Source of the DNA: Anseranas semipalmata
Taxonomy: Eukaryota > Chordata > Aves > Anseriformes > Anseranatidae
Direction of reading: 5' to 3'
Length of the DNA stretch: 64,000 bases
NCBI GenBank assembly: GCA_013399115.1
Contig: VXAA01001938.1
Coordinates: forward strand, 7,379 to 71,378
Shown here: piece by piece, positions 35,251-45,114 of the stretch
Layout: the number at the start of each line of letters is the position of its first letter
Numbering within the stretch: the first letter of the stretch is position 1
Made by a program: the position numbers and the translations under genes
The notes under the pieces: model-generated
The model's database searches: none
What the model saw: only the letters and a program-made list of their open reading frames with translations
Told to the model about the DNA's origin: nothing

Positions 35251-35483
35251 TACAATAGCAATTCATGAACTGGAGGGACTCTAAAGTTCATGTATACCAA
35301 TTTTTGACTGACATATTTTTGGCTAATATAGATGGGTGTTATGATTCCTGTGATATGAAACATTTTTGTTTTCAGTCTTTTGTGGATTGTTAAATTAAAT
35401 GAATGGTTTAGTGCCAAATCATTTGGAGTTAATCTGTTGCATAAAACTTTGGGTTGGATGCTGGATCCAGTGCTGGATTTGAA

Positions 35484-35549
35484 GGGTTTTACATTAATCA
35501 TAGGGTTTTACCTTGTTTTTTTTAATCATAGGGTTTTACATTAATCATA
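35484..35549. repeat. Local tandem duplication (AATCATAGGGTTTTAC units)
   Basis: The unit GGGTTTTACATTAATCATA occurs twice, with a related GGGTTTTACCTTG between them, over about 65 bases. It is a local duplication with no gene context. Confidence 0.75.
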
Positions 35550-38194
35550 GTCTGGGAGTTGTGTTTGCTGCTTGTATGTGCTGAGAGTTACAGCTGATGA
35601 ACTGCTGATTTGTGGGAAAACCAGGCAAAGGAAACAAATGAAAATACCATTCAGCTAACAATGGAAGTGGTTCCAAAGGAAACAAAAGAACATTTAGAAG
35701 TAGTCCATGAAATGTATGTGCCTGTTGTACAGTCTCTGAAGGAAGCAATACCTTATTATAGATAAATTATAATATTTTTGCTACTTTTTCAGCTTATAAG
35801 AGACCAGTCAGTAGCTCTGAAAATGCTTAATGTTCTCAGTATATCACACAAAAGTGATTAGCAATCTGCACCAGTCTGTATTGAGATGCAAATACGTACA
35901 AATTTAATTCTCTAAAATTTATATTAAAATGTTTAAAGATATCCTGAAAACATTTTTTTAATCCACTACTGTTAACATAACAAACAACAGCTCTTTACTG
36001 GAGCTGGAGGAGGCTATTCTGCAACTTTCAAACTTTTGCTGGCAACCAAAGAGAAAGAAATAGACTGCAATAGGAAAATATATACAAAGAACTGCCCTAG
36101 TGGACCTGAAAAGTGTGTCTAAAGTGGGCTGAGGAGAAAAAAAGCCTTCATATCATAGTGTCCCCAAGGAAGAGGAGCAAAAAACCACCACTGTTGACAT
36201 CATACTCGTCCTAGTGAAGACCTAGTTCTCTGTCACTCACCTTCGTGAGGAAAGCTGAAGTTCAAGCCTAGAACCCAGAAGAACACCACAAGATTGAACA
36301 TAATACCAAAGGAAAGGAATATTAGGAAAAGTTTGTGTTTGTTTTTTTTTTTATGTAAAAATTTTCATGTATTTACTGAGATTTTTATGTAGTAATTTGG
36401 AAAATGAGTGCATGCTATTTAAGTGTACAGTAAATTAAAACATTAACTGGACTATCATTAAATTCTTAGCTCAATGTATATGATGTGATAATTCTTGCCT
36501 ATAACCAGATTTTTAGCATAACATGCTCTGTAGCATATTTGTCTGGAAAAGAGTAAGTTGATACTGTCCCAAATGCAGACAGGAAGTGATCTAATAATCA
36601 AGCAATGTAAATGAATAAGGATTTAGTGTTTAAACCAGGTTGTCCTGGTTTTAACGGAAAAAGGTTTACCTCCATTAATACCTACAGTGTTACTTCAAAC
36701 AGGACCAGGCACTGTTCTCTGTACTGAAGGTGAGGTAGCCCAGACTGAGTGCATTCATGCTACATAGCACTTGGTCCCATGTTTCCTTTGGTCCCATGTT
36801 ACCTCTGGGTCATGTACAGTGCCTCTTTGACATAAGTTTTTGTGAATTTTGTTTTGTTTTGTTTGTTTGTGTTTATTTTTTTTTTCAGTTCAGTCATTTG
36901 AACTGTTGGGAGATCTCTGCTGAAGACCCTAAGTTATATGATTTTGAGATAAAATCAAGGGTGTTTGTGGCATGCTTTGGGGTTTATCATGAAGATATAC
37001 AGGAATATCTGTAGGAGTATCTGAGGATGCAAAGCTTTTTGTAGAACTTCTGAGGAGTGTGTAGGTCAAAGGGAAACAAGCATAGTGCAGTCTTGCTCAC
37101 ATTGTTTATTATGAACTTTGCCCCACATATGTTATCTTCCAAACAGTGGAAGATAGTTATAATATCCACAAAAATTTCTGAAATCTCAAATGTTCCTCTA
37201 CTTATTTTGGGTAATTACTAAACGTTGAGTGGCAGAAACCTTTTTATTCCTTACAAATATGTCTGCAATGTTTCTAAACACATTATTAAAAGAAACACCA
37301 GATACAAGACATGCTAGAGGTTCTGTTTCATCCTTTAATATCTTGCCTATTGGAATCAATAGTATTGATAAAATACAGAATTTACAAAGTGAAAAAAACA
37401 TTATACATGCATAAAGGTTAATTTAGTTTTATTTAATTTGTTTGCAGATGGATAAGCTCACAGAAAACCATCAGAAGGAAAAATTTGCAGAATTCAGTGT
37501 TTTGTACCATTAAGTAGGAAATATTTTGAAGCAGAAGTTGAGGAAGTAGTAAAAATTTCACAACACAACTCATGAAGAGCATTGTGTTGTCATTGGCAAG
37601 TTCCTTTATTATTTTTCACTAGCAGTCATTAAAAGAAAATTATAGTCTTTAGCATTGCTTGTGTGAAACATGACAATTAATGGCAGAGCAAGAAGTAATG
37701 TGATAGACAGTTCTTGCTTTCCTATATCAGACATTGATTTTTATGATACTATCCTCAAAAGTATTATTAAATGACTAGTTTGTAAGAACCTCTTGAGAGA
37801 AACAATTCTGTCAAAAAGGTACATCGTTTTCAGATTCTGCTCAGGAAGAAGATAAAATTCTCTCAATTGTGTGAACAAAGGGTCAAATCTCACATTTGGC
37901 CAGACATGAGAACAACTTATAGTAATCTACTGAAAGAGAGATATACTTTTTGATGATGACACATCTACTTATAATTTAACAAAAGGAAGGGGAAAAAAAA
38001 AATGCTTTGAAGATTCTTCCAGAAGCCTCTCCTTTGAAAAACTACTCAGATTTAATTACAGAGAGACTCAAGAAAGGATTATTTCTTGTTGGAATAATAT
38101 GGAGAAATTAATAAAAAATGCTTGTGAATTGGCAATGCTGAGCTCTATGTATATAACTGTCAGCAAAATGGCAGGCTTAGAGTCTGTGCCCATT

Positions 38195-38900
38195 TTTTTC
38201 AGAATTTAAACTTCCAGTGCTCAAGTCTCTTCCCAGGTCTCTCAGCCTCTCCTTGTAGGAGAGGTGCTCCAGTCCCTTGATCATCTTGGTGGCCCTCCAC
38301 TGGACTTTTGCCAGTATGTCCATGTCTGTCATGTACTGGGAGGGGGCAGAACTGGACTCAAGGTATGACCTCATCAGTGCTGAGTAGGATCACCTCTCTT
38401 GACCTGCTGGCCATCCTTTGCCTAATGCAGCCAAGAATACCATTTACCTTTTTAGCTGTAAGGGTGTATTGCTGCCCTTGTCTACCAGGACTCCTAAGTC
38501 TGTTTCTACAGCCTGTTGAGGTCCCTCTAGATGGCAGCATGACCTTCTGGTGTATCAGCCACGCCTCCCAGTTTTGTGTCATCTGTAAACTTGCTGGTGG
38601 TATGCTCTGCCCCATCGTCCAGATCATTAATGAAGATGTTAAACAGGATCAGACCCAGCACTCACTAGTGGGGTATACTGCTAGTTACTGGCCTCCAACT
38701 AGGCTTTGCACCACTTTTTCCAGTCCAGCCACTGTCTACCCATCAACAGCTTGTCTATGAGAATCTTATGGGAGATGGTGTCAAAGGCCTTTCTGAAGTT
38801 CAGGTTGACAATATCCAATGCTCTTCCCTCATCTACTAGACCAGTCACTTCATTGTAGATTCTTATCAAGTTGGTCAATCTTCTTAGAGTCTTAAATTAA
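38195..38900 (-). mobile_element. Divergent CR1 LINE fragment, minus strand (reverse transcriptase region)
   Basis: Reads in reverse as CR1 ORF2. From high to low coordinates: a V-DEGRALDIVNLNFRKAFDTISHKIL-like block near 38830-38740 (first catalytic aspartate region, with the Y/D changed), a [20 protein letters not shown] block near 38660-38620, a decayed FADDTKL block near 38590 (CAGTTTTGTGTCATCTGTAAACTTGCT), then the RATKMIKGLEHLSYKERLRDLG block at 38300-38230. Stops and frameshifts throughout make it dead. The RDL block is followed by no standard 3' UTR or octamers, so its 3' end is missing. It represents an older subfamily than the 23.4-kb copy. Confidence 0.85.
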
Positions 38901-40051
38901 TCAATAATTTGATTATGTTATATCTTACAACATACTCATTTTTAAACTGCTGTTCCAAAAGAAACTATTAAAATATGAATGTTTGTGTAGCTAAGGAGCA
39001 CGTCTTAGCTATTGCTGATATCTTACCTTAGCTGTGTATCTGAGAGAAGAAAAATATTACATATTAAGAACTTTCCAACAGTTTTACTGACAAGACAGTT
39101 TGAAGCAATTATTAAAGATCAGTGATAAATCTTCAGTAAATGATGCCTAACTCCCAAGAACCTCATAACTCTGAAAGTGATATCTATATCTTTTATTGGC
39201 ATGAATACTTTCTAAATAAAGTCACATTCAAAGATGTTTAATGAAAGAAAGAAGTTGGTCAAATCAAAGATTAATTGAAATGTGATGTAATTAACTTGAG
39301 ATAACTTAAAATTATTTATCATCCTTCTACCAAAAAGTTCAAAGTAATGATTTCTGAAACATACTTCTTATCAAAATTTTCATTGAAAATAAAAAATAAA
39401 CACCTTAACCAAAATGAATCTCTATAACACTCTTAGTTTCCAAGACCACAGCTTCAATGTAACTTAAAAATTCAATTCCTAAACTCGAGCTTTTTAATAA
39501 TTGTTTCTAGAAGAGATTATATCAAGTATTCCAAAATTTAGTTTCTGAATGCCAATCTGAAACTGATAAAAACATATAAACATACATACAATGGCCTTTG
39601 TATGGCCATTTTAATGGCCTCGGTAGGCCACAATATTTGATTTTAATTAATTTCTTTATTTATTAATTGCGTGAAGTTTAAATGATGATGAATGGTGATG
39701 AAACTTTGAGATTGTGAGTGACTGTATGGAATACTTTTTGAGTCAAGGGACATTTCAAATTAAAGAAATCAATGTATTGGATTTTTTTTTTTTCTGAATT
39801 AAACACATCAAAATGCAATTTTTGTTTTTAGTTAGCAATGGAAATGCTGTTGGGGGTTCCAGTTTTTTTAAAAAAGATAGGAATTGAACTTCTCAGACCA
39901 TATGAACATTTTTTCCCTTGAGCATTTTATAAATTACTACTCTTACTTATTTTCCCAAACTGATATTTTAAAACAAATCTATTTCATAATCATTCTGTTA
40001 ACTTTTTATTTTCATCTTGCTTGCTTTTAAAATATATTTAGAAAAGATATT
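38901..40051. other. AT-rich unique sequence, nothing recognised
   Basis: No gene or transposon seen. Short palindromic GGCCATTTTAATGGCCTCGGTAGGCC-like motifs near 39590-39630 were noted without interpretation. Confidence 0.5.
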
Positions 40052-40235
40052 TGTTGTGGTTTAACAAGCTTAAAACTGTAGGCAGTTAAGCACCACATAG
40101 CACCTTGCTCATTCCACCCAAGTAGGATGGGGGAGAGAATGAGAAGGGTGAAAGTGAGAAAATTCTTGTGTAAAGACAAAGACAGTTTATGAGGTAAAGC
40201 AAAAGCTGCACACACAAGCAAAGCAAAATAAGGAA

Positions 40236-40241
40236 TTTATT
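40236..40241 (-). terminator. LTR polyadenylation signal AATAAA (minus strand)
   Basis: TTTATT on the plus strand, AATAAA on the minus strand, in the position expected for the R region of the minus-oriented LTR. Confidence 0.6.
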
Positions 40242-40458
40242 CACTACTTTCAGTCAGCAGGCTGATGCTTAACCGTTTCCAGGAAAGCTGCTTCATCATA
40301 CTCAGTGGTCACTTGGGAACACAAACACCATACCTCTGAACGTCTGTCCTTCCTCCTTTCCCCCACCTTTTATTGCTGAGCATGAAATGGAACATAGCAT
40401 GGAATATCCCTTTGGTCAGTTTGGGTCAACTGTCCTGGCTGTGTCCCGTCCCAGCTTC

Positions 40459-40500
40459 TTGTGCACGTACTCACTTCCAAACTTCTTGTGCACCTACTCA
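40459..40500 (-). repeat. 21-bp tandem-like duplication inside the LTR
   Basis: ACTTCTTGTGCACCTACTCA and a near copy GCTTCTTGTGCACGTACTCA lie about 24 bases apart, in what would be U3 of the minus-oriented LTR. Confidence 0.7.
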
Positions 40501-40924
40501 CTGGCGAGGCAGTGTGAGAAAGAAAAAAGGCCTTGACTATGTAGTAACTGTTCAGGAATAAGTAAAACATCAGTGTGTTTTCAATGCGGTTTTCATCATA
40601 AATCGAAAACAAAGCACCATGCCACCTAGTATGAAGAAAATTAACTCTATCCCAGCCAAAACCATCACAGTGATTTATAATATATACTAGAAATGGATGT
40701 TCAATACTTTGAATTGCAAGTGATCTTAATTTTCAAATTTTTGCAAAAGTAAATTTCAGTTTTCTCAGATTCCTCTCTGAGAGGCACTGAAGTACCCGTT
40801 TGATGTCTGGACAATCTCTCTAGAGAGGTTAGCTGTCTGCCATGGACAGCATTCACGATATCACGAAGAGGCTACCAAGCCTGGTAAAATCAGAGGACTA
40901 CCACCCATTCCCACTCTTTTCATC

Positions 40925-41218
40925 TAGGGTCAAATGAGGCTGCAACAAAGAAACTCCAAAATATCAAAAGGGACTTTGTATCCCTCGGAAAGATGTTGAA
41001 GGGATTGGGAGCACAGGTAGTGTTCTCTATCCTCCCAGCTGCAGCCTGGGACCCAAGAAGAAGGAATGAGTTACTGTGTGGCTAGTGCCATGCTCAGGGT
41101 TTGGGCTTCTATGATGTCAGACGAGGCATGTTGACACTGGATGGGGCACACCTGACAAGGTGGGGCAAGAGTGTTCTGGGCAGCAAGTTGGTTGGACTTA
41201 TTAGCAGAGCTTTAAACT
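40925..41218 (+). pseudogene. CR1 ORF1 C-terminal (esterase-like) remnant
   Basis: Translating from 40928 gives GSNEAATKKLQNIKRDFVSL, a Q-V-V-F-S-ILP segment and, after a small deletion and stop, GFYDVRRGMLTLDGAHLTRW with the closing SKLVGLISRALN. These match the SGNH-esterase-like domain of CR1 ORF1: the G-x-N box (GSNE) and the D-x-x-H box (DGAH, around 41141-41152) are preserved. CR1 ORF1 is thought to bind RNA or membranes during transposition. The N-terminal part is missing and there are frame breaks. Confidence 0.75.
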
Positions 41219-41369
41219 AGATTCGGCAGGGGAAAGGGATGTACTTCTGAGTGACAGAGAAGAACCAGGGAACACCAACACTTTAGGAAGCAACAGGGAA
41301 ATACCTGTGAATTGTCCCAAAGGAATTAGGGAGGACTCCTCTAAAAAGGTGATGTGGCCGATAGCCCAG

Positions 41370-42207
41370 CTGAAGTGCCTCTGTACCAATGCACACAGCA
41401 TGGGAAACAAGCAGGAGGAGTTGGAAACCACAGTGCAATTAGAAAACTGTGACCTAATTGCTATCACAGAAACATGGTGGGACGTCACCCAGCTGGAACA
41501 TGACAATTGAGGGCTGCAAGCTTTTCATAAGAAATAGGCAGGGAAGGAGGGGGTGGGGGTGTTGTCCTCTATGTTAAGAAAGGGATAGACTGTGAAGAGC
41601 TGCCTCTGACAGCCACAAACAGGTTGAGAGCTTGTGGGTAAAAATTAAGAACCAGACCAGTAAAGGACACCTCTTGGATTGGGTCTACTACAGGCCACCT
41701 GATCAAGAGGAGCCTGTTAATGAGGCCCTCTTGCTTCAGGTCCAAGAAGCATCACACTCACAGGCACCCATAATGATGGAGGATTTCAACCACCTGGATG
41801 TCTGCTGGGAAAACAACACAGCAGGCTGCAAACAAACCAGGAGAATCCTGGACTGCATTGAGGTTAAATTCCTGGTCCAGGTATTAGACAAACCAACCAG
41901 AGGAGAAGTGTTACTGGAGTTGGTGCTCACCAAAGCAGATGAACTCATTAGAGAGGTTAAGATTGGAGGCAGTCTGGGCTACAGTGACCACACCCTGGTT
42001 GAGTTCATGTTCTCAAGGAATATGGGCCTGGCAAAGAGCAAAGTCAGGACCCTGAATTTTAGAAGAGTGAACTTCCAGCTATTTAAAGAATTAGTGGATG
42101 AGGTCCCTAGAAAACTGTCCTTCAGGACAGAGACACTGATTTGGCAACTCTTTAAGGACACTTTTCTTAGAGTGCAAGAGCTTTCCATCCCCATGTGTAG
42201 GAAATAA
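41370..42207 (+). pseudogene. CR1 ORF2 endonuclease domain remnant (APE type)
   Basis: ORF2 begins with LKCLCTNAHSMGNKQEELE (N-terminal asparagine motif) and ELIAITETWW-like residues (here DLIAITETWWD), broken by a stop near 41508. From 41632 a frame of 191 codons continues: YYRPPDQ, MMEDFNHLDVCW, a LLELVLTKADEL block and GYSDHTLVEF. The family motif GDFN reads EDFN here (41779-41790), a G-to-E change next to the catalytic aspartate. The S-D-H box is intact (41983-41991). This enzyme nicks target DNA in the family. In this copy it is broken. Confidence 0.88.
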
Positions 42208-42225
42208 AGCAGGGAAGGCAGGAAA

Positions 42226-42579
42226 ATGACATGGCTGAGCAAGGGCCTGCTGGTCAAACTGAGGCACAAAATGGAAATGCACAGGCAGTGGAAGCAGGGA
42301 CATGTAGCCTCGGAGGAATACAGGGATGCCATCCAGATGTGTAGGGATGGGATCAGGAAAGCCAAGGCACAGATGGAACAGACCTTGGCAAGGGATGCAG
42401 AGAATAACAAGAAGGTACTTTGGCCAGAAAAGGAAGGCCAAGGAGAGTGTCTCCCTCTGATAAATGAGAAGGAAGAACTGGTAACAACAGACATGGAGAA
42501 GGCTGAGGTACTCAACAAGCTCTTTCCCTCTTCACTGGCAGTCAGGTTTCCCATATCTCTTGAATCCTTGAACTTCTAG
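42226..42579 (+). pseudogene. CR1 ORF2 linker region remnant
   Basis: Frame of 117 codons covering the charged region between endonuclease and reverse transcriptase: KMTWLSKGLLVKLRHKMEMH, a W-K-QGHVASEEYRDAI stretch and NEKEELVTTDMEKAEVLNKL, all conserved among CR1 copies (compare 49400-49730). It ends where a deletion or frameshift follows. Confidence 0.85.
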
Positions 42580-42737
42580 GCAGGGGCTGGGGGAGCAAAG
42601 TCCCTCCCACTGTAAGCAAAGAGCGGGTTCAAGACCAGCTGATGCAACTGAAAAGGTACAAGTCTGATGGGGCCTGATGACATGCATCCCAGGGTCCTGG
42701 TGGAACCAGCTGATGTAGTTGCCAACCCACTCTTCTA

Positions 42738-43349
42738 TAAGGCCTTTGACATGGTCCCACACAACATCCTTATCTCTAAACTGGAGAGAGATGGATTTGA
42801 AGGGTGGACTATTTGGTAGATAAGGAATTGTCTGGATGGCTATGGCCAGAGTTGCAGTCAACAGCTTTATGTCCAGGTGGAGGCCGGTGATGAGTGGTGT
42901 CCTTCAGGGGTCCGTCTTGGGACCGGTGCTGTTTAATATCTTATCAATGACATAGACAGTGGGATTGAGTGCACCCTCAGCAAGTTTGCAGATGACAGCA
43001 GGCTGAGTGGTGCAGTTGATACAACAGAAGGAAGGGATGCAATCCAAAGGGACCTGGACAAGCTTGAGAGGTTGGCCCATGTGAACCTAATGAAGTTCAA
43101 TGGGCCCAGGTGCAGGGTACTGTGCCTCGGTCAGGGCAATCCCAGACATGGGTGGTTACTGGGAGAAGACTCATTGAGAGCAGCCCTGTGGACTTGGGGG
43201 TTCTGGTGGACAGGGGGCTTGACGTGGGCTGGCGGCGTGTGCTTGCAGCTCAGGGGGCCAAGTGTATGCTGGGCTGCATCAACAGGAGTGTGGCCAACAG
43301 GTCGAGGGAGGTAATTGTCCCCCTCTACTCTGCCCTTGTGAGGCCCCAC
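42738..43349 (+). pseudogene. CR1 ORF2 reverse transcriptase remnant, internally deleted
   Basis: Starts abruptly with [20 protein letters not shown] after an internal deletion that removed the fingers. It continues through a damaged LGTGAV-FNI block and [19 protein letters not shown] (catalytic FADD at 42985-42996), then [11 protein letters not shown] and, after frameshifts, [21 protein letters not shown]. It stops at the LTR insertion. Confidence 0.85.
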
Positions 43350-43533
43350 TGTGGTGGTTTTACCCTCTTGGGCAGTTAGACTCCACCACAACTGCTCTCT
43401 CACTCCCCCTCCTCAAAGGGAAAGGGGGAGAAAATACGATGAAAAGGGCTCAAGGGTTGAGATAAGGAAAGGAATATCACCCACCAATTACCGTCATGGG
43501 CAAAAAAGGCTCAGAATAGGGAGATGAATATAA

Positions 43534-43539
43534 TTTATT
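43534..43539 (-). terminator. LTR polyadenylation signal AATAAA (minus strand)
   Basis: TTTATT on the plus strand near the 3' end of the minus-oriented LTR. Confidence 0.6.
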
Positions 43540-43779
43540 ACCTAATCGCTAGTGGACTAGAACAGTGAGAAACTACAAGCAAACTAAAACACCTTCCCCC
43601 ATCCACCCTATTCTACCTCCTCACCCCGAGCAGCGCAGGGGAACGGGGAATGGGGGCTGTGATCAGTCCCTAACGTTGCATCTCCGCCGCTCCTTCATGG
43701 TCACTCTCTGCTTCTGCTCCACATGGGGTCCCTCCCATGGGATGCCATCCTTCCCGAACTGATCCTGCGTGGGCTTCCC

Positions 43780-44068
43780 ACAGGCTGCAGCTCTTCAAGA
43801 ACTGCTCCCATATGGGTCTGTACCACGGGGCCCATCCCTCAGGACCAAACTGCTCCAACATGGCTCCCCCACAGGCGGCAGCTCCCGCCAGGCCTCCTGC
43901 TCCTGCTTGGGCTCCTCTCCACGGGCTGCAGCTCCAGCCCGGGGCCTGCTCCTGTGGGGGCTCCCATGGGCCACAGCCTCCTTCAGGCCACATCCACCTG
44001 CTCCATGTGGGCTCCTCCATGGCTGCAGCGTGGAGATCTGCTCCACTGTGGTACCCCATCGGCTGCAG
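43780..44068 (-). repeat. GC-rich internal repeats of the LTR (GGCTGCAGCTC-like units)
   Basis: Units such as CAGGCTGCAGCTC, CGGGCTGCAGCTCC and GGCTGCAGCG alternate with GGCTCC-type spacers at roughly 60-70 base spacing. They form a degenerate tandem array. Confidence 0.6.
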
Positions 44069-44155
44069 GAACCAGATGATCTTTAAGGTCTCTTCCAACC
44101 CAAGCCATTCTGTGACTCAAAGAGTCTATGATTCTATGAATCTACAATTCTGTAA
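44069..44155 (+). mobile_element. CR1 LINE 3' terminus
   Basis: About 85 bases of CR1 3' UTR: AGATGATCTTTAAGGTCTCTTCCAACCCAAGCCATTCTGTG and a decayed series of ATTCTATG/ATTCTGTA octamers. It follows the truncated LTR without any ORF2 tail. The simplest reading is that it is the 3' end of the CR1 at 40775 and that a deletion removed the ORF2 tail plus the LTR 5' part. Confidence 0.85.
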
Positions 44156-44296
44156 ATTTTGCACATAAACCATGTAAACATCATTCCCTCCTATTCTCCA
44201 TAGGTAAAAATAAATGATCTTAACAATTTTAATTTAGGGAATTGGTATGTATTTTTCTTAGTGGAAATGTTAATTATTTGATAATGATCAGGATAA

Positions 44297-45114
44297 GGAC
44301 CGATGGGCTGAGGCCAACTGTATGAAGTTTAACAAGGCCAAGTGCCGGGTCCTGCACCTGGGGCACAACAACCCCAGGCAGAGCTACAGGCTGGGGGATG
44401 AGTGGCTGGAAAGCTGCCTGGCAGAGAAGGACCTGGGTGTGCTGGTTGATAGTCGGCTGAATATGAGCCAGCAGTGTGCTCAGGTGGCCAAGAAGGCCAA
44501 CGGCATCCTGGCTTGTATCAGGAACAGTGTGGCCAGCAGGACTAGGGAGGTGATTGTCCCCCTGTACTCGGCTCTGGTGAGGCCGCACCTCGAGTCCTGT
44601 GTTCAGTTTTGGGCCCCTCACTACAAGAAGGACATGGAGGTGCTCGAGAGAGTCCAGAGAAGGGCAACGAAGCTGGTGAGGGGTCTGGAGAACAAGTCTT
44701 ACGAGGTACGGCTGAGGGAGCTGGGGTTGTTCAGCCTGGAGAAGAGGAGGCTCAGGGGTGACCTTATCGCTCTCTACAGGTACCTTAAAGGAGGCTGTAG
44801 TGAGGTAGGGATTGGTCTCTTCTCCCACGTGCCTGGTGACAGGACGAGGGGGAATGGGCTAAAGTTGCGTCAGGGGAGGTTTAGGTTGAATATTAGGAAA
44901 AACTTCTTTACCGAAAGGGTAGTTAGGCATTGGAATGGGCTGCCCAGGGAAGTGGTTGAGTCACCATCCCTGGAGGTCTTTAAAAGACGTTTAGATGTTG
45001 AGCTTAGAGATATGGTTTAGTGTGGGCCTTGTTAGAGTTAGGTCAGAGGTTGGACTAGGTGATCTTGGAGGTCTCTTCCAACCTGAACGATTCTGTGATT
45101 CTGTGATTCTGTGT
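44297..45114 (+). mobile_element. Young 5'-truncated CR1 LINE, about 0.8 kb
   Basis: Nearly identical to positions 23781-24590; I count four substitutions (Y to S in HLE(Y/S)CVQ, one silent C/A change, and two in GLP-RE(M/V)VES). The 3' end has three ATTCTGTG octamers instead of two. The 5' end lies downstream of the FADD box. It joins host DNA at GATCAGGATAAG, which shares GGATA with the CR1 sequence at the corresponding point (microhomology). The insert is recent but lacks the catalytic domain. Confidence 0.96.
44300..45020 (+). pseudogene. CR1 ORF2 C-terminal fragment, uninterrupted
   Basis: Open frame through [20 protein letters not shown] to the natural stop, with an internal ATG at 44322 (232 codons from there). 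It includes [18 protein letters not shown], the [20 protein letters not shown] thumb-like block and the [20 protein letters not shown] tail. There is no reverse transcriptase active site. It is an inert gene fragment kept open only because it is young. Confidence 0.92.

Larger units (their letters stand above)
30574..38194. other. Long AT-rich unique block, no gene recognised
   Basis: About 7.6 kb without a recognised gene or transposon. Simple repeats include A18 near 32609, AAAT at 35231-35250 and a short tandem duplication at 35484-35549. A few less AT-rich patches (30880-31010, 36000-36330, 36640-36760) carry no identifiable content. Confidence 0.55.
40052..40669 (-). mobile_element. Solo LTR, avian ERVL-like family, minus strand (about 618 bp)
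   Basis: On the plus strand it runs from TGTTGTGGTTTAAC to CCCAGCCAAAACCATCACA. The same blocks as the LTR at 22080 appear in reverse (TTGGTCAGTTTGGGTCAACTG, GAAAATTAACTCTATCCCAGCC). Orientation is minus because AATAAA is on the minus strand (TTTATT at 40236-40241), upstream of which lies a minus-strand CAATAAAAGG promoter-like site at 40366-40375, and because the 22080 copy has its primer-binding site in the matching direction. It contains an internal ACTTCTTGTGCACNTACTCAC duplication (40459-40500). No viral genes; a clean target duplication was not found. Confidence 0.87.
40775..43349 (+). mobile_element. CR1 LINE relic with ORF1 end and most of ORF2, about 2.6 kb
   Basis: The longest CR1 copy here. 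It begins inside ORF1 (GAGGCACTGAAGTACCCG...), passes the ORF1 stop near 41218, continues into ORF2 endonuclease (41370-42050) and linker (42050-42590), then has an internal deletion at about 42739. There CCAACCCACTCTTCTATAAGGCC joins the region before reverse transcriptase straight to the KAFD block. It runs on through FADD (42985-42996) to GTGAGGCCCCAC, where an LTR interrupts it. Several stops, frameshifts and the deletion make it inactive. The CR1-like tail after the LTR (44069) may be its own 3' end. Confidence 0.92.
43350..44068 (-). mobile_element. LTR, avian ERVL-like family, minus strand, 5' part truncated
   Basis: On the plus strand it starts TGTGGTGGTTTTACCC, the reverse of an LTR 3' end, and shares CTCTCTCACTCCCCCTCCTC, GGGTTGAGATAAGGA and CACCAATTACCGTCATGGGCAA with the LTR at 29930-30568 in opposite orientation. 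AATAAA on the minus strand (TTTATT at 43534-43539) agrees. The remainder is GC-rich with repeated GGCTGCAG(C/T)TC units, so several long open frames on both strands here are compositional artefacts. It is cut at about 44068, where CR1 3' sequence begins, so the LTR lacks its own 5' end and no target duplication can be scored. Confidence 0.82.

Noticed and set aside
36640..36760. TGTCCTGGTTTTAACGG, similar to the start of the avian ERVL LTR
   Set aside because: Similarity ends after about 15 bases and the following sequence does not match the LTR copies at 22 or 40 kb.
40052..40669. Target-site duplication for the 40-kb LTR
   Set aside because: Flanks (GATATT and GTGATT) are only partly similar and depend on where the LTR start is placed, so none is claimed.
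43670..44168. Several 80-143 codon open frames on both strands, rich in G, P, W, C and S
   Set aside because: They lie inside the GC-rich LTR with repeated GGCTGCAG units. Low stop density there is due to composition, and none matches a retroviral or host protein.
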